Of a stretch of 64,000 bases of DNA, positions 33,747-41,325 are shown in pieces. A model generated the notes under the pieces. It was given only the letters and a program-made list of their open reading frames with translations. It was not told the DNA's origin and made no database searches. Origin of the DNA: an uncultured Bacilli bacterium (lineage in GTDB: Bacteria > Bacillota_I > Bacilli_A > RF39 > UBA660); NCBI GenBank assembly GCA_934098705.1, contig CAKOPC010000002.1, positions 124,001-188,000 of the forward strand, given 5' to 3'. The position numbers and the translations under genes were made by a program. Every line of letters begins with the position of its first letter. Position 1 is the first letter of the stretch.

Positions 33747-35456
33747 TTAACGTGTTTGAATTAAATATGGGTCATCACTTGTACCTGAGCCTGTTGCCAG
33801 CAATCCAGCCTTCAGTGAGATAACTGGGCGCACGACGCGGTCGAAGTCGACATGGTTGCTGTCGAAATTACCATCATCGTTAACGCGCCAAGCGTAAGCA
33901 TCATTATCATAAGCGCCGGCGGGGCTCATTAACCAATAATAGTAGTTACTATTTGTAATATATGAATCACTAGATTTATTATAATAATTTCCTGCATGTA
34001 CTGCTTCATCATATGTTAATAACCCGACCTTTGATGTTAGTACACCCTTTCCATTACCATCAGTACTACATTTAAAATTTGATGTATAGTTATCATATGT
34101 TGGTGCTGTTACACTTCCTGCTGTTGCATAAGAACTATCCCAAGCAACCTTAAACTGCTCACAAAATTCAGTATCTGCTATATAATTTTCATAACCTTTA
34201 ATATTGTTATCATACCATGTATCAACTGTTCTTTTTATTCCACCTTCTACATCACTATTGCTATAATACATATAAGTATAATTGTTCCAACTTGGATTGA
34301 ATTTTTTATCTACACCTGCCATTTCATTTAGTAATAATCTTATTGTTCCATTTTCATTTATTCTTATTATTTTCCACATTTTTCCAGCAAATTTAACATA
34401 ATTATTAGTTACTGCTCCCCTATAAAAATATGTTGTTCCACTATTTGTTTCTCCGTCTACTGATTTATATAATCCACTTGCATCTCCAACACTTGAATAT
34501 GTATCAGTAAGTGTTGCAGTAGCACTTAATACATTACTATTATTAGTACCTAATATTAACGTACTAAGTGATTTTGAATTTGATTTTATACTTAAACTTT
34601 CTGTTGTACCATAACCCTTTATTTTAAATGTAAATGTTTCACTATTTGTATCTGCGACATGTTCCACATTTGTACTTGTTCTTTTCTTTATTATATTATT
34701 TGTAAGCATATATTTAATCATATTATTATCTTCTGCAGCACCATCTAAAAATTCTAGTGTTTGTCCTTCTATAGAACCAGTACCATTACAAAATGCTGTT
34801 GCAACATCAGTACTAACTGATACAGCATTTGCAACAAATGTAGCACATGCTGAAACACTTACTACTTCATACTTTTCACTTCTTGCAATTATTGGAAGTT
34901 TATAATTTTCATCTATCCATGCTTTTAATGTGTATGTATGTACTTCACTTCCACTTATTACATCTGTTAATAAAACATGACTATCCATAATGTTTTCTAT
35001 ATAAAGTGGTTTAAAACTAGATATTAATTCTCCTTTATTTTCTGTAAAGCCTGCCCCTACCTCATTTCCCTTTTTCAAATATATTTTTATGTAGTCTTGT
35101 GTTAAAGTATTTCCTTCTTGTATATCTGTTATACCTAAGGCATAATTTACTTTAGTATCTCCTGTTATATCACTTGTAACAGTAAATGTCATTTGTGAAT
35201 TTGTATCAGTATTTGCTAAGCCTTCACTATCTGTTTCAGGATACCTATTTTGAATACTAATATTATTCACATCATTAAATGTAATTACTATATGTCCTGT
35301 TTGTATTACATTTTCTTTTGTTCCACTGCCTGTAAATGTATACATAGCATATGAAAGTCCAACCGTTATTACTAAAAGAAGTATTACAAATATTACTGGT
35401 ATTATATACCTTTTAGTTTGTGATACCCCCCCCCCAGTTGTAAACATTTGTTTCAT
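33747..35456 (-). CDS. Phase-variable, DGR-diversified surface protein (primary target)
   Basis: 569 residues. N-terminus with ten consecutive G at codons 8-11, then a membrane helix (about 16-38) like an uncleaved or SipW-type signal, followed by a TasA/camelysin-like beta-rich region (about 40-195). A middle segment at about 200-300 follows, and from about 320 a C-terminal domain that ends in the variable region (511-544) and GTSDDPYLIQTR. The variable region follows YYWLMSPAG and precedes VRPVISLKAG; this arrangement resembles the C-type-lectin fold at the end of other DGR targets. ATG 35456 has GAAGGATGTTTT. Probable role: display of a diversified binding face. Confidence 0.93.
   Translation of the reverse strand: MKQMFTTGGGVSQTKRYIIPVIFVILLLVITVGLSYAMYTFTGSGTKENVIQTGHIVITFNDVNNISIQNRYPETDSEGLANTDTNSQMTFTVTSDITGDTKVNYALGITDIQEGNTLTQDYIKIYLKKGNEVGAGFTENKGELISSFKPLYIENIMDSHVLLTDVISGSEVHTYTLKAWIDENYKLPIIARSEKYEVVSVSACATFVANAVSVSTDVATAFCNGTGSIEGQTLEFLDGAAEDNNMIKYMLTNNIIKKRTSTNVEHVADTNSETFTFKIKGYGTTESLSIKSNSKSLSTLILGTNNSNVLSATATLTDTYSSVGDASGLYKSVDGETNSGTTYFYRGAVTNNYVKFAGKMWKIIRINENGTIRLLLNEMAGVDKKFNPSWNNYTYMYYSNSDVEGGIKRTVDTWYDNNIKGYENYIADTEFCEQFKVAWDSSYATAGSVTAPTYDNYTSNFKCSTDGNGKGVLTSKVGLLTYDEAVHAGNYYNKSSDSYITNSNYYYWLMSPAGAYDNDAYAWRVNDDGNFDSNHVDFDRVVRPVISLKAGLLATGSGTSDDPYLIQTR
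33824..33924 (-). repeat. DGR variable region of the primary target (VR1)
   Basis: 101 bp, same length as TR. On the coding strand it differs from TR at 17 positions, every one an A in TR: AAT to TAT, GAT or CAT; AAC to TAC, CGC, GAC, AGC or TTC; and ATC to TTC. No substitution is found at template C, G or T. Fourteen residues differ from the template translation: 13 of the 17 Asn positions plus one Ile. Downstream, the GTGCGCCCAGTTATCTCACTG segment should be the initiation-of-mutagenic-homology site. Confidence 0.97.
35426..35435 (-). repeat. G10 homopolymer tract: predicted phase-variation switch
   Basis: Ten C on the plus strand (ten G on the coding strand) inside codons 8-11 of the target gene. 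In this sequence the frame is open. Gaining one G brings TAA into frame after GGT ATC ACA AAC; losing one G brings TAA into frame seven codons past the tract. Such a tract is exceptional in this AT-rich window. Confidence 0.9.
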
Positions 35457-35489
35457 AAAACATCCTTCTTTCTTATCTTTTTCATATTT

Positions 35490-35518
35490 ATTTTAACAAA
35501 AAAATTTGTTAATTACAA
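35490..35518 (-). promoter_or_regulatory. Predicted promoter of the DGR target gene
   Basis: TTGTAA (35513-35518), 17 bp, TAAAAT (35490-35495) with a TG extended -10 element on the minus strand. It diverges from the penicillin-binding protein gene on the other strand. Confidence 0.6.
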
Positions 35519-35595
35519 GTAATTTAAAAAAATAGTTTTATGTATAATTTTTAAATCATTTTTCATAATAAAAATAGATAAAAAGGAGAAAGTTT

Positions 35596-37560
35596 ATGAA
35601 GATTATAAAAAATATATTAAGAGTGTTAGTAATTATATTTTTATTATTTAGTAGTTTTAATCTTTTTGGCAATATATATGCTAAATTTTCTCCTAAAATA
35701 AATATAAAAAGTGCTAATAGTTTTTACATGTATGATAAAGATAAAACTCTTATATATCATGGTAGTAGTATTGGTAATAATACTTGGGTTAATTTAGAAG
35801 ATATGGGAGATTATGCTGTTAAAGCAACTCTTTCAGTTGAAGATAAAGATTTTTTTAATCATAATGGTTTTAACTATTTAAGAATAATAAAAGCAATTTA
35901 TGAAAATATAAAACATAGAGAAATAGTTCAAGGTGCCTCAACTATTACTCAGCAATATGCTAAAAACTTATTTTTATCTTTTGATAAAACATGGCAAAGG
36001 AAATGGAAAGAAATGTGGCTTACCTTTACTCTTGAGGGCAATTATAATAAAGATGAAATATTAGAAGGTTATTTAAACACAATAAATTATGGTAATGGCT
36101 GTTATGGTATTGCAAGTGCTTCTAAATATTATTTTAATAAAGATGTAAAAGATTTAAATCTAGCACAAATATCAATACTTGTTGGTATTCCTAATTCTCC
36201 AAGTAACTATTCTCCTAATTATAATTATGACTTATCAAAAGAAAGACAGGAAGTTGTATTAAATAGAATGGTTGATAATGGTTATATAACAGAAAATGAA
36301 AAGGATATAGCATATAATACAAAATTAGAGTTTTATAATAAGCATGATACTTATAACTTAACAACTCTTTCTTATTATAAAGATGCTGTTATAAAAGAAC
36401 TTGAAACTATATCAAGTGTACCTGATAATTATATTGAAACAAATGGTCTTAAAATATACACAAATCTTGATATGTTAGCGCAAACATCTCTTGAAGATGG
36501 TTTAAAGGAAAATAAAAAGGTAAAAAATTCTCAAAGTGCAAAAGTTATGATAAGAAATAAAGATGGTGCTATAATCGCTCTTGTTGGAGGTATAAATTAT
36601 GAAGAATCATCATTTAATAGAGCAACTGATTCTATAAGACAACCTGGTTCTTTAGTTAAACCGTTTTTATATTATAAAGCTTTAGAGCAAGGTTTTACTG
36701 CAAGTAGTAGTTTTGAAAGTGCTAAAACGACTTTTAATTTTAGTGATAAAGATAGTTATACTCCAACCAACATAAATGGAACATATGCTAATAAAAAAAT
36801 TACTATGGCCCAAGCATTAGCCTACTCAGACAATATCTATGCAGTTAAAACTCATCTTTTTTTAGGAGAAGAAAAATTAGTTGAAATTTTAAAAAAATTA
36901 AATATTACAACACCTTTAAGCCCTTCCCCATCTCTTGCTCTTGGAACATATGAGGTAAATATAATTGAACTTGCAAGTGCTTATGCAACTTTAGCAAATG
37001 AAGGTATGATGATAAAACCTCATCTAATAAATGAAGTTTATGATATGAATGATAATTTATTATATAAATATGAAAATAAAGATGAAGTAAAACTACTTGA
37101 TGCAAAATTAACCTTTATAATAAGTGAACTTTTAACTGGTACATATGACACTAACTTAATTGACTATACTTATCCAACCTGCATCAATTTGCTTGATAAT
37201 ATAACTCATAAATACGCCATTAAAAGTGGTAGTACCGATACTGATGCTTGGGTTATTGGCTACAACAAAGATTATGTTCTTGCTTCTTGGTCTGGATATG
37301 ATGACAATAAAAAAATTGAAAATAGTATTGTTTCAAATAATAAAACATCTTGGATAAAATCAATGGAAATGTACTTAAAAGATAAAAAAGACTCTTGGTA
37401 TAAAATACCTGAAGGTGTTGTAGGTGTATTAACTGATCCAACAACAGGAGAAGTTGCAACAGAAGATAGTAAGCATAAAAAAATTCTTTATTATGTAAAA
37501 GGTACAGAACCTAATAGTAATAAAGAAATTGATGATTTAATCAAAGATATGGTAAACTAA
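35596..37560 (+). CDS. Class A penicillin-binding protein (PBP1-type)
   Basis: 654 residues, bifunctional peptidoglycan synthase. A membrane helix at about 8-28 anchors it. The glycosyltransferase 51 domain follows with the catalytic Glu82 in VEDKDFFNHNG and QGASTITQQYAKN at 112-124. The transpeptidase domain has SxxK as SLVK (Ser352), SxN as YSDN near 412 and KSGS near 542. No PASTA repeats. ATG 35596 has AAAAGGAGAAAG. It faces away from the DGR target, and its last bases overlap the stop codon of the convergent gene. Confidence 0.96.
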   Translation: MKIIKNILRVLVIIFLLFSSFNLFGNIYAKFSPKINIKSANSFYMYDKDKTLIYHGSSIGNNTWVNLEDMGDYAVKATLSVEDKDFFNHNGFNYLRIIKAIYENIKHREIVQGASTITQQYAKNLFLSFDKTWQRKWKEMWLTFTLEGNYNKDEILEGYLNTINYGNGCYGIASASKYYFNKDVKDLNLAQISILVGIPNSPSNYSPNYNYDLSKERQEVVLNRMVDNGYITENEKDIAYNTKLEFYNKHDTYNLTTLSYYKDAVIKELETISSVPDNYIETNGLKIYTNLDMLAQTSLEDGLKENKKVKNSQSAKVMIRNKDGAIIALVGGINYEESSFNRATDSIRQPGSLVKPFLYYKALEQGFTASSSFESAKTTFNFSDKDSYTPTNINGTYANKKITMAQALAYSDNIYAVKTHLFLGEEKLVEILKKLNITTPLSPSPSLALGTYEVNIIELASAYATLANEGMMIKPHLINEVYDMNDNLLYKYENKDEVKLLDAKLTFIISELLTGTYDTNLIDYTYPTCINLLDNITHKYAIKSGSTDTDAWVIGYNKDYVLASWSGYDDNKKIENSIVSNNKTSWIKSMEMYLKDKKDSWYKIPEGVVGVLTDPTTGEVATEDSKHKKILYYVKGTEPNSNKEIDDLIKDMVN

Positions 37561-38612
37561 TAATTAATGTTATTAGTTTTTATTTTATTTAACTCTTTCT
37601 CTAACATATTAACAAATATTGATGGTGTTACAATATAGGAGTCAAAACCAAAATCTCTTAAATAACTTTTTATAATTTTATTAACATCTTGATTAGTAAT
37701 GTTACAGTTAGATAAAAGTTCTCTACTATTACCATCTCTTGTAAAACATTTATAATCAATATTATTATTTGATAAAGCTTTTATTAAGTGTGTTTTACCA
37801 TATTTTTCTAAAGTATTAAAACATGCATTTAAAAAGACATCTTGTTTATATTTAAACATAGCCTCTTCTTTTTTTATATTACTAGGGCTACCTATAATAT
37901 CATAAATACTTCTATTTTGATTACATGATAAAGCAACTATTTTATATATCTTTTTAAGTGTTTTATCATCTACTATATTAGCACTATTATTAGCATAATT
38001 TTTAAAATCATTAACAGAACTTAAACCTGTTTGTAAAAAACTATGTATAAGTGTTGCTGTTTCATAATTATATGATTTATTAGCATCATGTGATAATCCT
38101 ACATTTCCTTCTTTTATAACAAAAGGATTAGTATCTATAGCACCTTCTTTTAAATATTTATTATTGTTAACAAATTCTATAACTTTTAAAGCCTCTTCCC
38201 TGTTTGATACTCTAATTACTATATCATCACTTCTTACAGTACTTGCTACTTTACTTTGATGTTTTATATTATTATCATCTAAAAATCTAAATATAGAAAC
38301 TGCTCCATTATATATATGTTCTTTATCAAGTGGTACATATAGTTTTATTTCAGTGTCATTGCATGGAAAATAATCTTTACTTTTAAAAAGACAAAACGAA
38401 CTAGCTCTTTCATTTCTATATGAATACATATTTTTAAATTTTAAATCTAAAAAATCTTTAAAATAAAAACTAATATCTTCTGGTCTATTAAAATTTGAAA
38501 TGCCATGACAAAGACGTGAATAAATAAAGTTAGCATCAATACGACCTGGGTTTTCCATCATAAATTTCTTTATAACTTGCAAAAAATTATTTATTTTGTC
38601 TATATTATTCAT
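37557..38612 (-). CDS. Protein of unknown function coupled to pduL
   Basis: 351 residues, no signal peptide or membrane helix. I do not recognise a firm family. The middle part (about 90-180: TEIKLYVPLDKEHIYNGAVSIFRFLDDNNI, then HQSKVASTVRSDDIVIRVSN) recalls the HopA1 effector-type fold found in some cyanobacterial and type III effector proteins, but this is only a resemblance in pattern. Start ATG 38612 (TGAGGAATTTT upstream) forms an ATGAATAA overlap with the stop of pduL, indicating translational coupling. The 3' end overlaps the PBP stop by 4 bases. Confidence 0.75.
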   Translation of the reverse strand: MNNIDKINNFLQVIKKFMMENPGRIDANFIYSRLCHGISNFNRPEDISFYFKDFLDLKFKNMYSYRNERASSFCLFKSKDYFPCNDTEIKLYVPLDKEHIYNGAVSIFRFLDDNNIKHQSKVASTVRSDDIVIRVSNREEALKVIEFVNNNKYLKEGAIDTNPFVIKEGNVGLSHDANKSYNYETATLIHSFLQTGLSSVNDFKNYANNSANIVDDKTLKKIYKIVALSCNQNRSIYDIIGSPSNIKKEEAMFKYKQDVFLNACFNTLEKYGKTHLIKALSNNNIDYKCFTRDGNSRELLSNCNITNQDVNKIIKSYLRDFGFDSYIVTPSIFVNMLEKELNKIKTNNINY

Positions 38613-39246
38613 AAAATTCCTCATTTTCTATTTTATCTTGGCTTATGTTATATACATAAACTTCTTGATTATTATATTTATAAATATCAGTATTTATAAT
38701 ATCTACCATATCTCCATTTTTAAGAAGACAACAATTTGCATCATCTGTATCTAAATGAAGTTCAAATTTAAAGTTATCATTTACTTTTAAATGGACATTT
38801 TCTAGAATAACCCCTTTTACTCCGCCAACTCTTATTTCATAAACATCTTTAAAAAGTTTATATTTTAACTGTTCCTCTTTATTTAAATGAATATGTCTAT
38901 TTTGAATTATACAGCACTTTCTCTCTATCATGTTTGGACCATTTATAATAGTTATATTACTTGCATCTTCTAAATTGCCAGATGATGTAACTGGAGGAGT
39001 TATTCCTAATTTATATGCATCTGTTTGTGATACTTCAACCTGTGTATAACTTCTTAAAGGTCCTAAAACTCTAACATTTGGAATTTCTCCCTTCGGTCCT
39101 TTAATCGTAACTGTTAATGTACTTGCAAATTCCATCCCTTGATTTAAATCATTTCTTTTTGTAAAATTTGTATCGTTAAATAAAGCTTTATAATCATCAA
39201 AACTTAAATGAACATGTCTATTTGATATTCCAACTGAAATCTTCAT
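38605..39246 (-). CDS. pduL: PduL-type phosphate acyltransferase (phosphotransacetylase)
   Basis: 213 residues. Converts acyl-CoA (acetyl- or propanoyl-CoA) and phosphate to acyl-phosphate. Two PduL domains: the first with GISNRHVHLS near 6 and RVLGPLRSYTQVEVSQTDA near 59; the second with IIQNRHIHLN near 112 and LHLDTDDANCC near 164. The His residues of the two RHxHL motifs bind zinc. No microcompartment-targeting N-terminal extension and no shell genes nearby, so it probably provides ordinary acetate metabolism. Promoter has an extended -10 (TGGTATAAT, 39268-39276). No acetate kinase in the window. Confidence 0.94.
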   Translation of the reverse strand: MKISVGISNRHVHLSFDDYKALFNDTNFTKRNDLNQGMEFASTLTVTIKGPKGEIPNVRVLGPLRSYTQVEVSQTDAYKLGITPPVTSSGNLEDASNITIINGPNMIERKCCIIQNRHIHLNKEEQLKYKLFKDVYEIRVGGVKGVILENVHLKVNDNFKFELHLDTDDANCCLLKNGDMVDIINTDIYKYNNQEVYVYNISQDKIENEEFYE

Positions 39247-39320
39247 ATAATACCCTCCATTATATAAATTATACCACGTATAATAGTTAAACTTTAAATT
39301 TTTTTTAAATATTATTTTTT

Positions 39321-39349
39321 TTGACGTTAAGAACTTATATTTTTATTAT
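39321..39349 (+). promoter_or_regulatory. Predicted sigma-A-like promoter of gerQ
   Basis: TTGACG (39321-39326), 17 bp, TATTAT (39344-39349). Each box matches at five of six positions. In Bacillus the gene is under sporulation sigma factors, so a vegetative-type promoter would be unexpected. Confidence 0.55.
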
Positions 39350-39390
39350 TATATACATATATTTAATTAGTAATATGGAAAGGAGAATTT

Positions 39391-39741
39391 ATGAATAACG
39401 GATATTATAACCCAAATTATAATAGTATGATGCCAAATAACAACATGACACCAAGTAGTAGTAACATGATCCCAAATAGTGATTATAGTAGTGAATTACC
39501 ATTAGAGCAGTCTTATGTTGAAAATATTTTAAGATTAAATAAAGGTAAAATAGCTAGTTTTTACATGTCTTACCCTGATTCTAATGAGTGGCGTGATAAA
39601 ATTTTTACTGGAATTGTTGAACAAGCTGCAAGAGATCATGTTGTAATAAGTGATCCTAAAACAGGAAAATGGTATATATTACTTTCAATTTATATGAACT
39701 TTATAGTATTTGATGAAGAAATAAATTATAAAGTTATTTAA
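39391..39741 (+). CDS. gerQ: Spore coat protein GerQ
   Basis: 116 residues. A low-complexity Asn/Tyr/Met/Ser-rich N-terminus (1-35) precedes the conserved GerQ domain: LPLEQSYVENILRLNKGKIA, then SNEWRDKIFTGIVEQAARDHVVISDP and KWYILLSIYMNFIVFDEEINY. In Bacillus subtilis GerQ is cross-linked into the inner coat by transglutaminase Tgl and is needed for CwlJ localisation and germination. Its presence suggests the organism can form spores, or descends from one that did. Start ATG 39391 has AAAGGAGAATTT. Confidence 0.92.
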   Translation: MNNGYYNPNYNSMMPNNNMTPSSSNMIPNSDYSSELPLEQSYVENILRLNKGKIASFYMSYPDSNEWRDKIFTGIVEQAARDHVVISDPKTGKWYILLSIYMNFIVFDEEINYKVI

Positions 39742-39805
39742 CACATCTTGAAGTAATTTAACTTTTTTGTTATAATTTTTATTGTAAATTAGGAAGGTGA
39801 TTATT

Positions 39806-40315
39806 TTGTTTAAAATAATACTTATGATAGTTATTTTAATACTTATTTTTATTGGACTATATATATATAATGCTTATCAAAAAATGAAAGATTTAAGTGA
39901 TAATATAAATACTTCCAAAAATAAAATAAAAGAATTACTTGATAAAAAACTTGATTTAATGGAAAAACTTGCTAAAAATTCTAAAGACAAAGATTTAAAA
40001 GTTATGTTAAAAAAGGAAACTGATACTATTTTTGAAATGGAAGATATGTTATATAATGCTAGATGGAAACTTGAAAATTTAATAAATAATGATAAGTATG
40101 AACCAAAAGATGAATTTAAAACTTATTTTGATACTTTAAAAGGTATCGAAGAAGAAATCGAAGGATTAAAAGACTATTATAATAGTAAAGTTGTTATTTA
40201 TAATGAGTTATTTAATGTTAAAGTTTTAAATAATATCTACAAATTATTGAAGTTAGAAAATCAAAAGAAATTTAAACTTAGAAAAATAGAAAGTTATGAA
40301 ATATTAAAAGATTAG
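39806..40315 (+). CDS. LemA-family membrane protein
   Basis: 169 residues from a TTG at 39806-39808 (AGGAAGGTGATTATT upstream); a GTG nine bases earlier lies inside that site. One N-terminal membrane helix (about 2-20) is followed by a long helical domain: heptad-like YQKMKDLSDNINTSKNKIKELL, then a C-terminal half with YYNSKVVIYNELFN, the most conserved LemA region. Function of the family is unclear; it is often an outward-facing anchored helical bundle. The 3' end overlaps ung by 4 bases on the opposite strand. Confidence 0.85.
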   Translation: MFKIILMIVILILIFIGLYIYNAYQKMKDLSDNINTSKNKIKELLDKKLDLMEKLAKNSKDKDLKVMLKKETDTIFEMEDMLYNARWKLENLINNDKYEPKDEFKTYFDTLKGIEEEIEGLKDYYNSKVVIYNELFNVKVLNNIYKLLKLENQKKFKLRKIESYEILKD

Positions 40316-40346
40316 TCAAGATGAAAATCTACTGGACTAATCTTTT
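40306..40346. terminator. Bidirectional terminator built into the ends of lemA-like and ung
   Basis: AAAAGATTAGTC (40306-40317) and GACTAATCTTTT (40335-40346) form a 12-bp stem with a 17-nt loop. The arms encode the last codons of both convergent genes. Confidence 0.78.
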
Positions 40347-40974
40347 TTGATATTAAAAAGTTATTTGTTTTAGAAAATGGTTTACTTCCAAAGAAGCCAT
40401 AATTACAAGAAAATGGCGAAGGATGAGAACTTGTAAGTACAAGATGTCTTTTATTTGTAATAAGCTTAGCTTTACTTTTGGCATAATTACCCCAAAGTAT
40501 AAAGACAACTGGTGTTTCCTTTTCGTTTATTTTTTCTATAATAGCATCTGTAAATGTTTCCCAGTTATATTTTTTATGAGATAAAGGCTTATCTTTTTCA
40601 ACTGTTAAAATACTGTTTAACAAAAGCACCCCTTCTTTTGCCCATTTTACAAGACAACCAGATGATGGCATATCATATCCTAAATCATCATGAAGTTCTT
40701 TAAAAATGTTAACAAGTGAAGGAGGCATTTTAACACTTGGTAAAACAGAAAAAGAAAGTCCATGTGCCTCACCTTCACCATGATATGGATCTTGTCCTAT
40801 TATAACTACCTTTATTTTAGAATATGGCGTGTATTTCATAGAATTAAAAACATCATTTGCTTTTGGGTAACAAGTATGTGTTTGATATTCATATCTAATA
40901 TCTTTAACTAATTTTTTAAAGTAATCTTTTTTATATTCATCCCCTAAAATACTATCCCATTCTTTTGTTATCAT
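40312..40974 (-). CDS. ung: Uracil-DNA glycosylase (family 1)
   Basis: 220 residues. Removes uracil from DNA in base-excision repair. The water-activating motif GQDPYHGEGEAHGLSFSV is near 60-77 (Asp62) and the leucine loop motif is LTSSHPSPFS near 183-192. The internal NSILTVEKDKPLSHKKYNWE segment is also typical. ATG 40974, AGGATG upstream. It stands alone, convergent with the LemA-like gene. Confidence 0.97.
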   Translation of the reverse strand: MITKEWDSILGDEYKKDYFKKLVKDIRYEYQTHTCYPKANDVFNSMKYTPYSKIKVVIIGQDPYHGEGEAHGLSFSVLPSVKMPPSLVNIFKELHDDLGYDMPSSGCLVKWAKEGVLLLNSILTVEKDKPLSHKKYNWETFTDAIIEKINEKETPVVFILWGNYAKSKAKLITNKRHLVLTSSHPSPFSCNYGFFGSKPFSKTNNFLISKKISPVDFHLD

Positions 40975-41325
40975 AAATCAATCATCCTAACCTTTTTATC
41001 TATTATATTTTTACTAATATTATAAAATTTATTTTTTTCTTTAGTTGTTAATATTTTAACACTAAAACAAGTAGCTAGTAAATCTTTTTTACGTAAAATA
41101 TTGTAAACGTATTTACCTTAACATTTACTACTTGATATTAATTAAAATGTTTAGTTATGATTTTCCTTAAAAGTTATTAAGTGGTACACCTAAGTAAAAT
41201 AGTGCAAAGTTTTGATATATTTTTAAGGCATTATAAACAATATCTTCCAATTTTTGACTATTATTTTCAATATTTAGAACAAATGATGGAGTGTCAAATT
41301 CAAATAGTTCTATATTTTTATAATA
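40975..41325 (-). pseudogene. Intergenic gap with a possible coding remnant
   Basis: No intact gene. On the minus strand a short open frame from about 41325 to a TAA at 41167-41169 reads NIELFEFDTPSFVLNI, continues NSQKLEDIVYNALKIY and ends YLGVPLNNF. It uses balanced, protein-like codons but has no ATG, GTG or TTG start in its first part and is closed by an upstream in-frame TAA. It may be the end of a decayed gene or chance. The rest (40975-41166) is AT-rich without visible features. Confidence 0.35.

Noticed and set aside
33511..33924. Repeats as a CRISPR or tandem repeat
   Set aside because: There are only two copies, 213 bp apart, with A-only differences and one in a coding region; there are no spacers and no cas genes.
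36905..37459. Minus-strand ORFs inside the PBP gene
   Set aside because: They are shadows of the transpeptidase domain, without start signals.
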